NCBI GenBank assembly: GCA_949825025.1
Contig: OX463781.1
Location: 38,837,950 to 38,901,949, forward strand
Direction of reading: 5' to 3'
Length of the DNA stretch: 64,000 bases
DNA from: Siphlonurus alternatus
Lineage: Eukaryota > Arthropoda > Insecta > Ephemeroptera > Siphlonuridae
Part shown: piece after piece, positions 11,874-23,999 of the stretch
Position numbering within the stretch: the first letter of the stretch is position 1
Layout: every line of letters begins with the position of its first letter
Notes under the pieces: generated by a model
What the model saw: the letters and a program-made list of their open reading frames with translations, nothing else
Database searches by the model: none
Told to the model about the DNA's origin: nothing
Program-made: the position numbers and the translations under genes

Positions 11874-12080
11874 GCGTCATTCACTAACTTGCGTCAACCA
11901 TCTCTCTCTCTTCCACACTCACAGTCTCACGAGCTAGTTTTCCGCCCACTTTGCCCAGTAATTAGCGACTAATTAAACAAGAATGCTTTCAACAACATGC
12001 TCATGGTATAACGTTGTTTTAAATCGAGTTGCTTCAAGTATAAACAAAAGACGATATTTTATTAATATAAAATACTTTTA

Positions 12081-12085
<5 letters not shown>

Positions 12086-12142
<57 letters not shown>
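12086..12142. repeat. (TA)n microsatellite
   Basis: A pure TA run of about 57 bases. Confidence 0.96.
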
Positions 12143-12146
<4 letters not shown>

Positions 12147-12558
12147 ACTTTTTCTCTTATTTTTTTTAAACAAAGTAATCAAACATTAATAAAATACAAT
12201 CTATAATGGAATTTTCCATTCATTAAATTTATTTTTATTAAAAATTTCAATTTTTTTACTTTAACAATACTATTTTAAAATAATATTAATAAATTTTACA
12301 TTAAATAATGTTACAAACTTTATTGTAACACTGATATATTTTAGTGGCGATTAAATCTGGTTGTATTTTTTGTACGTTGCGAATGGCAGCAGCTCGTTCC
12401 ATTGTGGTGACAATGCAGCTCAAATGCCGGCCAGTGCAGCAGTCAGACCGCAGCCAATGTTACAAACCTGAGCTACAGTGGTCTCAATTTAACGTCTTCC
12501 ATTGAAGTACACTTGTCGCCTTGGAAATTTTCTGCCAGCTGCATGATAAACCTGATCT

Positions 12559-12897
12559 ACCTTAAACTGCATGAAAAACTGTTACTGCAGAAACGGGTAC
12601 CAAATTATGCTACTCTGCTTTTTTTAATTTTTTTTTGAGACCTGGAACTATTTTTAAATAATTATTATTGAAATTACTGTAAATTATGTTGGCACCCCTG
12701 GATCCTTAATAAAAAAGATAGGACCTAGACGCCTTTTGACGCCTCCAGGGGGCGTGGCTGCACTTTCAATAATTATTTAAAAATAGTTCTATGTCTCAAA
12801 AAAGTCTGAAAAAATTCAAAGTGGCCTAATTTGGTACCTTCTATTTATTTTCTGTATTTAAAAAAATATCCAAGCAGGTTGTCCATTTAACGTCCCC
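12559..12897. mobile_element. Family A foldback, diverged copy
   Basis: The right end is AAGCAGGTTGTCCAT, and the decayed left end is AAACTGCATGAAAAA. The inner arms carry GGGTACCAAATTATGCTAC and its complement, GAGACCTGGAACTATTTTTAAA and its complement, and a centre with TGGCACCCCTGGATCCTTAAT and GACGCCTCCAGGGGGCGTGG. It matches 49194-49523 throughout. Confidence 0.8.
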
Positions 12898-13399
12898 CGT
12901 ATAGAAGCTTCAAGTAAGTGCGCTTAGCGATGCTCATTTGTGTGGTTAAGGTCTATCTTGCCCTTGAAATTGAAGCAAGTTGATTTTTTTAACTTTTCTC
13001 GTTAATAAATTAAGTAAAAAATCTAAATCTTGCATTATCCAATGTATTTTTCGGTTTGGACCGACGTTTCGTAAAGGAGTTTTGCCTATAAAGTAATCTT
13101 TTTCTTAGTGAAAAAAACGAATTCACGTTTTTTTTTATTATATAGGTTTGGATAGGACGGTGAGAACACCAAAAAATCATCAGACTTGAAGCTTCTATTG
13201 GAAGTACACTCGTCGCCTTGAAAATTTTACGTTTAGAGTCTAATTGCTCTGGGATATACTCGCAATATAAGTGATTAACTATATTCTCGAACGAAATGAC
13301 CGATGGCGGCGCTGTCTGCAGAGTGATGACGTCACAAAATGGCGGACGTAATGCGGCTCGAAAGAAATATGGAGTATGAAAAGCAGGTTAATAATTTGA

Positions 13400-13520
13400 T
13401 AATGTGCGATTAGAAGCTTACATACAAACGTAAAATTTGACGCACCAGCTGTCAAATTAAATTCAGGGGCTTTACAATATTATTGGAGCCAATCGCACCC
13501 CTTTCAGCCTTTTCAGGGGT
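13400..13520. repeat. Possible family H remnant
   Basis: AATTTGACGCACCAGCTGTC resembles the GATTTTGACGCACAAACTGT block of family H, but little else aligns. Confidence 0.3.
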
Positions 13521-13689
13521 GTTTTTTTTTTCCCCCATAGGAAATACGAAAAGTTTTTCCAATGAATATGACCGAGATGTAACAATTTGAAAATTTATAA
13601 GAATTTTATGGAGAAAATTTCATACAATAGGTAATTAATTTACACCTCTGAAATAATTAATTAATGCATATTCATTACCACACCCCCGT

Positions 13690-14860
13690 GGCACCACCTC
13701 TACCACGCACACCCCTGGAGTGCTACCCGGCCGTACCCCGTTATTCAGACCTATTAGTATTTTCCACTTTTTTTAATAAACGAGCTAAAATTATAAAACT
13801 TAATTTTCAAGGGGTTATGAACCCTCCTGAACTAAGAAATAATTTTAGATTTTCTCCCCGACGCACCCTTGAGTGTTAGATAACTACCCCTAAAACCCAT
13901 TTTCCTTAAAAATTGTGCTAAAATTATGAAATTAATTTTCAAGGGGTAATCGACCCTCCTAAACTAGGAAATAATTTTAGATTTTCTCCCCGACGCACCC
14001 CTGAGGGTGGAGAACTACCCCTAAAATCAACTTTCCTTAAAAATTGTGCTAAAATTATGAAATTAATTTTCAAGGGGTAATCGACCTTCCTGAATTAGAA
14101 AAAAATATTATATTTTCTCCCTGATGCATCCCTGAGGGTGAAAACCTACCCCTAAAATCCACTTTCCTTAAAAATTGTGCAAAAATTATGAAATTAATTT
14201 TCAAGAGGTAATTGACCCTCCTGAACTCGGAAATCATTTTAAATTTTCTTCCCGACGCACCCCTGAGGGTGGAGAACTACCCCTAAAATCCACTTTCCTT
14301 AAAAATTGTGCTAAAATTATGAAAATTATTTTCAAGGGGTAATCGACCCTACTGAAGTCGGAAATAATTTTAAATTTTCTCCCTGACGCACCCTTGAGGG
14401 TGGAGACCTACCCCTAAAATCCACTTTCCTTAAAAATTGTGTTAAAATTATGAAATTAATTTTCAAGAGGTAAGTGACCCTCCTGAACTCGGAAATAATT
14501 TTAAATTTTCTCCCCGACGCACCCCTGAAAGTGGAGACTTACCCCTAAAATCCATTTTCCTTAAAAATTGTGCTAAAATTATGAAATTAATTTTCAAGGG
14601 GTAATCGACCCTACTGAAGTCGGAAACAATTTCAAATTTTCTCCTTGAAGCACCCCTGAGGGTGGAGACCTACCCCTAAAATCCACTTTCCTTAAAAATT
14701 GTGTTAAAATTATGAAATTAATTTTCAAGAGGTAATTGACCCTCCTGAACTCGGAAATAATTTTAAATTTTTTTCCCGACGCATCCCTGAGGGTGGAAAA
14801 CTACCCCGAAAATCAATTTTCCTTAAAAAATATGCTAGAATTATGAAATTGTTATGAAAT
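13690..14860 (+). repeat. 131-bp tandem repeat array, direct arm
   Basis: About nine units of 131 bp. Each contains CTACCCCTAAAATCCA, TTTCCTTAAAAATTGTG, a TTTTCAAGGGGTAATCGACC block and CGACGCACCCCTGAGGGTGG. Alternating variants (AAGAGGTAATTGACC and AAGGGGTAATCGACC; CTGAACTCGG and CTGAAGTCGG) suggest a higher-order two-unit pattern in the 14160-14800 part. Confidence 0.93.
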
Positions 14861-15124
14861 CTCTTTCTGAAGCAAAAGGTTTACAAGAAGAGATTTGAGA
14901 CCAATTGACGAACAGAAAGTGGAGATAAGACGTTGCATGGAATTGGTCACAACTCAGATGTTAGAGGCCATGCACGTACACACATAGCCTCGTTGAGCGG
15001 ACCAACATGTGCCATCACGCCAATTAACGGTGCTGAACACATTGAGTGAAACCATCATCATACTGCAAGTGAAGAAGTGAGTCTGGGATACTTTTTCTCT
15101 GAAAAATTTCGATAAATCCCGAAT

Positions 15125-15560
15125 AAAAATTTAATTCACAATTTCAACTCGATTATTAAGAAAGAAGGATGTGGTGGGTAGCCGTTGACCCTCAGGGTTG
15201 CGTCGGGGAAAAAGTCTAAATTTATTTTCGAGTTTCAAAGGGGTTAATAAACACTTGAAAATTTAATTTTTTTATTTTGGCACAATTTTTAAGGAAAATG
15301 GATTTTAGGGGTAGGTTTCCACCCTCAGATGTACGTCGGGAAGAAAATATAAAATTATTTCCGACTTCAGTAGGGTCGATAACCCCTTGAAAATTAATTT
15401 CATAATTTTAGCACAATTTTTAAGGAAGATTGTTTTTCGGGGTAGTTCTCCACCCTCAGGGGTGCGTCGGGGAGAAAATCTAAAATTATTTCCAAGTTTT
15501 TAGGAGGGTCGATTACACCTTGAAAATTAATTTCATAATTTTATCCCAATCAGTAAGAAA
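15125..15560 (-). repeat. 131-bp repeat array, inverted arm
   Basis: The units are complementary to the array at 13690-14860 and have the same 131-bp spacing. The first unit, next to the spacer, is the most diverged. Confidence 0.88.
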
Positions 15561-16200
15561 AATTAACAATAATTTAATATCATATGGATCGACATATACA
15601 TATTATGCATATATACCACGCGCCGCGCGCAAGACTATTTAAAGCAAATGACACGGTGTATGGTCACATTTATCTGTTATTTTATTTATTAAGACTAATA
15701 TTTAACTTTATTATGATAATTAAAAATTTGCAAGTGGATAATATTATATAATCACGTAAATTAACTCAGGAATGGTATGTTGTTCCTATACTGTTATGAA
15801 CAGCTAGCCGCATTCTAGTAGTTCACACTTTTGGCCACTAGAGGGCTGAATTTGGTTGCGTTCGCGAATAGGCTGCAAACGAAAATTTTCAGAAGCAATG
15901 ACTGTACACGCATTCTAGGGATAATAAATTGTAGAGGAATGCTTTGAAGTCAGTCGATGTCATCACCATGTCATATCCCAGTGACTATGTATGTGTGTTA
16001 ATTATATTTCCTATATAAGATTGAGATGTACTATATATGAAAATACTGTATTGTATTCAATAAAATAAAATCAATAAATTCTGTAGCTTAATTAAAAATC
16101 ACAACAGTACAAAAAATTGATTACTAATTTTGTACTTCAATTTTTTTTTCAACAGGTCCGAACACTTCAAATGCTAAATATTCAACACTTAATACTAGAA

Positions 16201-16522
16201 ATGGAGTATTGACCTCAATTTTTTTTATTGCAGAATTGGATAGAAGGTGCAAAGTTATGCTACCCTGATTTTTTTTTCAGATTTTTTAGAGCCCGGGAAC
16301 TATTTTTAAAAAATGATTGAAAGTTATTTTTGTGACGTCACAAGACGCCGCTCCTTAAGAAAAATATAGGACTTGCCGCCGCGTGACGTCACAAAAAGGA
16401 ATTTCAATAATTTTTTAAAAATACTTCCCGGGCTCTAAAAATTTCTGAAAAAAATCAGAGTAGCATAACTTTGCACGCTCTATCCATTTCTGCAATAAAA
16501 AAAATTGAGGACAATACTCCAT
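16201..16522. mobile_element. Family B foldback
   Basis: The ends are ATGGAGTATTGACCTCAATT and its near complement ending CAATACTCCAT. The arms continue through TGCAAAGTTATGCTACCCTG and CCCGGGAACTATTTTTAAAA to a centre where TGACGTCACAAGACGCCG faces GCCGCGTGACGTCACAAAA. Other copies lie at 43350, 46558 and 54584. Confidence 0.85.
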
Positions 16523-16939
16523 CAGAAATGAAGCACGTATATGACATTAAGTTTAAAAAAAAAATTGGCACTTCAAGTGATTCATAAGTGTCTGAAGTTA
16601 CATTGAATTGCTGCTACTTCCGGATGAATTATAAAACTAGTTTAACAATAGCTGGCTAACACTATACCCAGTGTCCACAAGAAGTGTCACATTTTCATTC
16701 CATTGTTAAGCTACAAGTTAGTCTCTGTCTTCTTCTCTCTGTCACAGACATTTAGAAAGAGCAGAGCTCGCATTTCAGCATGCACTACAATGTTCCAGAT
16801 ATTATACTTTACGTAAACCCAGCAGCAAACACAATATGTAAGAGTCAGCTGATATCATCTTACTGTCGATATATTATAAGGACGTGGAAATTGTATTCTT
16901 ATTGCAATAGAAATAATGTAAAAAAGTAAGATTCTTCAT

Positions 16940-17110
16940 TAAAGGCGGATTTACAAGAACGGAGGTGAAACGAGATTTTGACGCACAAACTGTGAAATCC
17001 TATATCGCAATTAATTTAGGTGCTTTTTAATCGTCAAATATATGACCGCTATATAATGGATGTAACAGCAAATGCGGACTATTCGCATCGCGTCGTAAGC
17101 TGAAAAATTG
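16940..17110. mobile_element. Family H dispersed repeat
   Basis: It aligns with 2746-2990, starting AAAGGCGGATTTACA and ending after ATTCGCATCGCGTCGTAAG. Confidence 0.6.
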
Positions 17111-17343
17111 CACAATTTTGTAAATTTACCTTAATAGTTATTCTTTTTCAAAGATTTCTAAAATATTTACTGTAATTAAAAAAACAAACAATGTATTTAA
17201 ATATAGCAGTTATTTCTTATAATGAATACGCATAAAACAATTTGACATATTTTCCGTGAATTTAATGAATTCAATTAAAATGTATTTATAGATTCCACCA
17301 AATCTAATTTATATAGAACAAAAGTTTTTTGTGTTATAATTTG

Positions 17344-17363
17344 AAAAAAAAAAAAAAAAAAAA
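17344..17363. repeat. Poly-A run
   Basis: About 20 consecutive A. No SINE or LINE body was recognised immediately upstream. Confidence 0.8.
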
Positions 17364-17600
17364 TCTAATCTGCTAGTATTGATCTTGATATTAGTTTTCC
17401 GTTCCATGGGTTTAAATTTATGTTTTTTTTTTTTTTTATATTCGAATCATCATATTATTTTTCACGCGCGCAGAGGGAAAAAAAAGCATCCAATATGAAA
17501 GAGGCAATAGGTAAAATACCGTGCGATATCTCTCTTTATATATGTGTACCTGTAGCTTTTGAGAAGAATAGGGTAGCTTTACTATGTTTGGCCATATTGC

Positions 17601-17728
<128 letters not shown>

Positions 17729-18054
17729 ATATATGAACCTTCCAACTCTTTCAGCATACGCAGACAATTTTTTTTTTTTAGATATCCCTTGTTACATCGT
17801 ACATATATATGCAGCACACAAGCAAAGTAAGCATCGCACAGAATAATCCAGCAGTATCTGTACATCGTGACAGCTGCGAGCATCTCTAATTAAAAACGGA
17901 TGCTTCATCAATCAATAATTGATGAATTCCACCCATCCATATACTCCCGGTAAAATCTCTACTCTCTCGGTAACAAAATTCGATATATATTATTATATAT
18001 ATCACCCAAATAACTCAACCCCTTCCCTTGCTACAGTTAAATTTATATGATATT

Positions 18055-18430
18055 CCATCCGAAAGTAGCCGGAATTTTAAGGTTTCTGTTCTTATTCATA
18101 TTTCAGCGTTGCGATTTAAAAAATAGGTCAGTACTTCTACTTCAAACCCTTCTGAAATATTTTAAAACTGAATTACCAACAGAAGAGCTGCAAAATTCAC
18201 ACATCCGGCTACTTCCGGAAGGAATGTAAAATTAATTTGACTATAATTTAGTTCAATAAATAAAAGATTACCAACCGGAAGTGGCCGGAAATAAGAAGTT
18301 TCTGAACTTTCTACTGAAATTTTGTACCTGAAATTTTGCAAAAACATTTGTTTTATGAATTTCAATATCTACGGAAAGTTTTAATAGAAGGCTCATGGTC
18401 ATTAGTCTAGCAAGAATCCTTCCACTTCCG
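18055..18430. repeat. Region with recurring CCGGAAGT/ACTTCCGG motifs
   Basis: GAAAGTAGCCGGAATTTTAAG (near 18060) and GGAAGTGGCCGGAAATAAG (near 18277) look like diverged copies of one unit, each followed by GTTTCTG. CCGGCTACTTCCGG (near 18206) is an inverted occurrence. This suggests an old duplicated or foldback unit of about 220 bp. Confidence 0.4.
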
Positions 18431-18872
18431 GTATATCAATGTTATGCTTGTTTAACTGTATGCTAGCTTAATTCATTATTATGTGGCTATATAATATATT
18501 TTATGCTATCACACACTCGAGTAATTTTTGCTATTATTATCACAAATCATATAGAATTGAAATGTTAAAAATAAAAAATGTTAAATAAAAATTAATTAAT
18601 CTATACATTCAATTTACTCATCAGGAAAGAGGAAATATAAATTTTATCATAAAAATACTCCATTTTTAAATTTACATTATTTTTAGATGAGGTATATAAC
18701 GTTATGATGGAGATGTATAATTAATAAAAAATAAAATAAAAATGATTGAAAAGTGGTCTAGAATTCATAAAAAAAAAAAATGTCTGCTTCATTAAATTTA
18801 AGTTAAAATATTGTTTAGGGATCAATACTATTTTCATTGTTTTTCAAATTGAGTATATTGTTTGTATCTCTT

Positions 18873-18874
<2 letters not shown>

Positions 18875-18914
<40 letters not shown>
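18875..18914. repeat. (TA)n microsatellite
   Basis: A TA run of about 40 bases. Confidence 0.94.
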
Positions 18915-18921
<7 letters not shown>

Positions 18922-19020
18922 ATATTTATTATGATATATTATTTATTATATAATAAATATATTTTAAGTATTCAAATTTTAGTACGCAAGCGTTTAAAAC
19001 GTATTTATATTTTTGAAATT

Positions 19021-19150
19021 GTACAATCGTCGCTTCGGAAACTTTCCCATTGCAGCCATGTTAATGACCATATATACTCTGTAAGAATAACACAGGGCGC
19101 ATTGTGATTAACAAGGCTGCAAAGGAAATTTTCAGAGGTGAGTAGTGTAC
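19021..19150. mobile_element. Family J palindromic element
   Basis: It starts GTACAATCGTCGCTTCGGAA and ends TTTTCAGAGGTGAGTAGTGTAC. The inner arms TTGCAGCCATGTTAATGACC and GTGATTAACAAGGCTGCAAA face each other across AAGAATAACAC. About 130 bp, almost all of it palindrome. Confidence 0.82.
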
Positions 19151-19343
19151 TTACGATCTGATTGGCTGCGGCACGCGATTTTCTCGTTTTCCTCGCTCCA
19201 TGGAAATACAACTTTAAGGTAGGTCGGCTCATAAGTAGCCGGTAAGTTAAATTCAGTAACTTGTGACAAGTGTCTTACAACAGGGTTTTGTTAAGAAAGA
19301 AAAATTATACAACTTTTCATAATTTCAATATTTACATATTTCA

Positions 19344-19488
19344 AGGGGCATTCACAAAGCCTTAAGGTACATTAAATTTAAGGCTCAATAATTTAAGACC
19401 AGAAATTTTGAGTCTAAAAAACACGTCTAAAATCAAGCTTTAAATTATCAAGCCTTAAATGTGGCCTTAAGACTTTGTGAATGCCCCT
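19344..19488. mobile_element. AGGGGCATTCACAAAG miniature element, 145 bp
   Basis: The terminal inverted repeats AGGGGCATTCACAAAGCCTT and complement are near-perfect. The interior (GCTTGATTTTAGACGTG and neighbours) matches the copy at 57197-57337 in opposite orientation. The G-rich end is reminiscent of PIF/Harbinger and ISL2EU-type elements, which is an inference. Confidence 0.83.
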
Positions 19489-20344
19489 TTTCATTTTTAG
19501 AGTTTAATTGAATTATAAATTATTATATCTTTTTTTAATTTCTTATTATATAGCATTTGTCTTCAAATATGCAATAAATTTTGTATTTATTTCAGGTGCA
19601 AGTAAACCGCATTACAAAAATGCACACATTTTGTTTTATACATACAAGTGCATAAAATATAATTTAATTTTTTATGATCCATTTTAAGTAATAAAAATAA
19701 AAAATTAGTAGTAATAATCATTTATTAAATTAACTTTTAGTGATATATAAAAATCTTTATCATTTTTGTCTGGATTTGACATCGTAAGATTTTATTTCAC
19801 ATTAATTTAGATTCATATCACGTACTCTCTCAAGCCACCACCATATTCATCTTACGTAGCTAGAGTGTATATGAAAAAGACTGAGACAGAACGTTTCTTC
19901 TAACTCAATTTCCGGTTACTAAAAAAAAAAAAAAAAACTGATCTTCTGACGGAAAAAAATTTGAACGAATGAACTAAAAATGTGAAAGCAATATAAGAAG
20001 GAAGAACATAGTTGAAGTTCATATCTCCATGAAAAGTTTTTGGTCTAAAGTGATTCTTATAGTTGAAGCAAATCCCACACATTTGCAGCTACCGTACGAT
20101 TTTTTGGTATATCAGAAGAAGAAGGAATGATTTCTAAGCTCACTCGTATACGCTTTAGGAATAATAAAAAGTTTTTTTTTCTTCCCCCTCTCTATTCTCC
20201 CCTGCAAGAAATTGTGCGGCACGAATGAGGGAAGTTGAGGCACACGACTGCCTTATAGCGGTGGTTTGATAAAAGAGGTATTTCTGCTGCCTGGTCTGAC
20301 CGATAGCAATAATATACTCTTCCAGGAAACACCCTCTCCACCCA

Positions 20345-20513
<169 letters not shown>

Positions 20514-20549
20514 AGGCAGCCGCTAAGAAACCAAGTGTGTAGAAATTTC

Positions 20550-21768
20550 ATACAAAGCTCAAATCAAAAATAGAGCTACTAAAATTTGACAAGTTGAAAT
20601 CCTAAAGAAATAAAAATATATATAATAAAAAGCTTTAAAAGAGGGAGAAAAAAAGAAACGATGTTATGGTGTTATATTTATTTTATACTGCATGAAATAC
20701 TTAATAAATATGTGCTTAAAAATTCAATCGATGTATTTAAATTATAAATCATTGCATTCCATACAAAAATTACAAAAAGTGTTTGGCTATTTTTTTTATT
20801 TAATTTTTTAAGTACAAGGTTAAAGCTAGGCACAGTGTTAATTAAATTTTCAATAATTTAAGAATTGTAATGATATGTGCTATTAAACGGCAAAATGAAT
20901 ATAATTACAAATAAAACTTTTAAAATACAAGTTATGTCTTAAGGAAATGAAGACGTAAAGAATATTTAAATCAAGAAGTACTATATAATTAAAAATAAAA
21001 TAAAACAAATTACTTAAAAGCAAAGAAATATTCAAATCAAACAATCATAATTATAATCATACCAATTAATATTATATTCAAATTTTAGACAAAAGGTAGT
21101 ATACTAAAAAATAATACCTTTTTACATTTTATAGTAAAAATAACTAAATTTACAACTTTAAAAATAAACCAACAACTTTAAAATTTCAATAAGAATCTCT
21201 AAGTAAATTAAAATATTAGAAATATTCCTTTAAAGTAGCAATTTTTAAAGGAGATTTTATTTCCATGGAAAGGCAATATAATGCAATTTCTAGCTACTGA
21301 ATTTTGTTCAAAATTCGAACAAAATTCAATAGTAGATATTACAGTACAATATTTTTGGTTAATGCAAATCTAATACTCATACAAATTAGCTATTATTTCA
21401 AACAGCGAAAAACAATAAAATTATACTGGCAAACATATAGACCATAATATACTGTAAAAAAAAACAATGGTTTATAGTAAAATATTAATTAGTTTGTGCT
21501 AATTTATTTGAAATTTATCATCCAACTATGAATGATGTTTTATATTCTTATTTTTATTTCTGGAAATAGTGCACGCATCTTATAAATATTAAGCTCAAAA
21601 AATAAATTTTTTGTTTCGTAATTCATTTCTCGGAATATTATTTTTTTTATTTATGACTGTGTTACAAGAAATATGTCGAAGACTATTTTGGTAAGATTTT
21701 GAGAACGCGGGAACGAGATAAAAATTGAGAAAGTGCCATGTATGATAGAAAGTGTATATATGATAGAG

Positions 21769-21770
<2 letters not shown>
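20550..21770. other. AT-rich sequence with no recognised feature
   Basis: About 1.2 kb of very AT-rich DNA. The only structure noted is a short palindrome AATTTTGTTCAAAATTCGAACAAAATT near 21300. No coding frame and no match to the window's repeat families. Confidence 0.45.

Positions 21771-21771
<1 letters not shown>

Positions 21772-21818
<47 letters not shown>
21772..21818. repeat. (AG)n microsatellite
   Basis: A pure AG run of about 47 bases. Confidence 0.96.
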
Positions 21819-21820
<2 letters not shown>

Positions 21821-21879
21821 TGAAAAAAGCAGTGTGGGTATGTTAAATATTTTCTAGAGTGCTTATGAATGTGACACAT

Positions 21880-22625
21880 TTTATTCAGATGACATGTGTG
21901 GATTTGCTAGCAAAGTTTTTCTTACTTGATTGACACCTGCTTTTAGTGCAGATAGAAAATTCGTCATTTTCAATGTAAAATGTACGTACGTGGTTGTATG
22001 TTACAATTTTTGACTGCTGCTGCCATCTTTATTATATTTTCACTTTAGCATGAATCAATGTTATAGTAATATCATCATATTTAAATAATTTTATCAATAT
22101 TTTCTTGTCTTTTGTATTACGTTACATATTTGTTTTTAAAAAAATACCAACCAATAAGAACGTAATATTAAATATTTCTAAATCTTACTAAATCCTACAC
22201 AATTATTATCTTATAACATGAAAATATTTTTTCGTCCCTACAGATAATTAATTACTGTTATTTACTTTATATTAGCGTAGTATAGAGTGCATATCTGAAA
22301 AAATGAAACTATTGGGGAGAAATCAAAATTTTAAGATTTACAAAAACCTCAAATTACTAATTTTATTTCAGTAAAAATTTACTGTAAAAAAATTACTGTA
22401 TCTCAGATTCTATGTTTAAAAAGATGACGTATTAAAGATTATAAGTATTTTTTTTTTTAATTTATTAAAAAATACTTTACTATACAATCTTTATATTATG
22501 ATGATAATAATTTCATTATATTATATATTTATTGAATAACTAATTTCCATTAATATACTTGTATTTAATGAATAAGTGCAATTAGTTCTTTCCAATTGTG
22601 TATATATATATATTTAATATTTTAT
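21880..22625. other. AT-rich sequence with no recognised feature
   Basis: AT-rich DNA without open frames of interest or repeats shared with other parts of the window. Confidence 0.4.
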
Positions 22626-22630
22626 TTTCT

Positions 22631-22756
22631 ACGAACAATCTTCGCCTTGAAAAATATAAATTTACAGCCTAATTAATCACCATATCCCGTAAGAATAAAA
22701 AACGTATGGTGATTAACAAGGCTGCAAATGGAGCTTTTCAGAGGCAACGAATGATG
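22631..22756. mobile_element. Family J palindromic element
   Basis: The arms are ACGAACAATCTTCGCCTTGA...TTAATCACCATATCCCG and GTATGGTGATTAACAAGGC...TTTTCAGAGGCAACGAAT. It has the same layout as the other J copies, with moderate decay of the left arm. Confidence 0.72.
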
Positions 22757-23228
22757 ATAGAAATTTGTTACTTGTTTATTAAAAAAATATTATAGTTTGA
22801 AAATAGTTTGAGAGGCTAGCCACAAGTAAATATAAATTTCCTGGCAAGCAAAAGTTGTAGTATATTGTATTTGGTACATTTGACTTGGCATGTTTGTTAT
22901 CGAGGGTTGGTAAAAGTTTCTTTGAAACATCATCTCTCGCAGCATCTCTGGTCCAGTAGTTTATTTGCGCTTCATAACCTCGGGGGAAATCAGATACCGC
23001 GTGTAAATTAAAAAAAGAAATATACAAGCAAAACTCCTTCTCCAGGGAACATTATTTGCTTGATATAAACAAAAGACAGTTGAAACTCTAAGGAATATTT
23101 TCCTAAATCACTGGGGATAGTACTCAACAATAGTTTAAAATATTATTGTTATACTTCTCTTTGTAAATAAATGTCTTATATATATTAGTAATATCATATA
23201 GAATGTGCGCGTCTGATTTTTTGTATAA

Positions 23229-23283
23229 TGAGTACATAAACGACCAACAGATAGCTCTGACAGCTGAAATTTTAGCTTATTTT
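23229..23283. repeat. Segment complementary to the loop of the 23.35-kb foldback
   Basis: GTACATAAACGACC...GATAGCTCTGACAGCTGAAATTTTAGC is the inverted counterpart of GCCAAAATTTCAGCTGTCAGCGCC...CCTTTATGTAC at about 23578-23627, which lies inside the next element. Confidence 0.7.
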
Positions 23284-23349
23284 GTCGAGGATAATAAAGT
23301 TAGTGCAAACCTGGTGGTAACAGCTGGATCTACGTGCGTCTAGTGAGGT

Positions 23350-23855
23350 TTGTTGTGTATGATTAACATTGTAAAATCATATAAGTGCTCTGTTAGCAGC
23401 CACAGAATAATTTTACAGAAATGACAACACCATGGCATAATAAAATTAGTTGTTAAGTACAAATTTAATACAAAAAAAAATATTTCAACTTCGTAAGTGA
23501 TGTTTTTCATAATAAAAATGTTGTTGTTTTTTCGATTCTCCCAATGCTATAGGTATTGCCGTATCCTCGGTAGAATCAGCCAAAATTTCAGCTGTCAGCG
23601 CCATCTCTTAGTCCTTTATGTACTCTAAAGGACCATCAAGCATTGGGAGAATCACAAAAAAAAATGTATGAAGGATATCACTTATTACGAGGTTGAAATA
23701 TAATTAATTAAGTACTTTTCCGAAGGTATGCCACAAATACTGCATGTACAAATTGTACATAATATATTATTATGGAGTTGTCAATTTTATAAATTCATGT
23801 TGTGGCTGCTGACAGGGCTTTTTCTTGATTTTGCAATGTTAATCATATACAACAA
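23350..23855. mobile_element. Foldback element, 506 bp
   Basis: The ends TTGTTGTGTATGATTAACAT and its complement (ending ATACAACAA at 23855) define the element. Inversion continues inward (GCTCTGTTAGCAGCCACA against TGTGGCTGCTGACAGGGC; CAACTTCGTAAGTGATG against TATCACTTATTACGAGGTTG) down to GATTCTCCCAATGCT facing AGCATTGGGAGAATC. The loop of about 100 bases holds a segment also present, inverted, at 23229-23283, outside the element. Non-coding. Confidence 0.82.
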
Positions 23856-23865
23856 TCTTGGTATC

Positions 23866-23990
23866 CAGTAAACTCGGTGCAAGAAAACTCGGTGTCATTT
23901 CAAGAAGCTAGGAAAACTCGGTGCACGGTAATCTCGGAGCACGGAAAGCTGGGAGCACCGCTAGGAAAACTCGGAACATCGCATGTATTG
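23866..23990. repeat. Irregular AAACTCGGTGC minisatellite
   Basis: AAACTCGGTGC or near variants (AATCTCGGAGC, AAGCTGGGAGC, AAACTCGGAAC) occur about six times in 125 bases at irregular spacing of about 12 to 35. It lies immediately right of the 506-bp foldback. Confidence 0.75.
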
Positions 23991-23999
23991 CAAGATCCC

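Larger units (their letters stand above)
13650..15570. mobile_element. Foldback element with arms made of a 131-bp tandem repeat
   Basis: The left arm (13690-14860) holds about nine tandem units with a regular 131-bp period. The marker TTTCCTTAAAAATTGTG recurs at 13901, 14032, 14163, 14294, 14425, 14556, 14687 and 14818. The right arm (about 15125-15560) holds about three units in inverted orientation, with the complement marker at 15291, 15422 and about 15553. A spacer of about 270 bases separates the arms. This is the architecture of foldback (FB-type) transposons, whose inverted repeats are built of tandem subunits. No transposase is present. The outer ends are not sharply defined. Confidence 0.75.

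Noticed and set aside
13650..15570. CRISPR-like array
   Set aside because: The repeats are 131 bp, contiguous and without unique spacers, with inverted units on the far side. This is a satellite or foldback structure in eukaryotic DNA.
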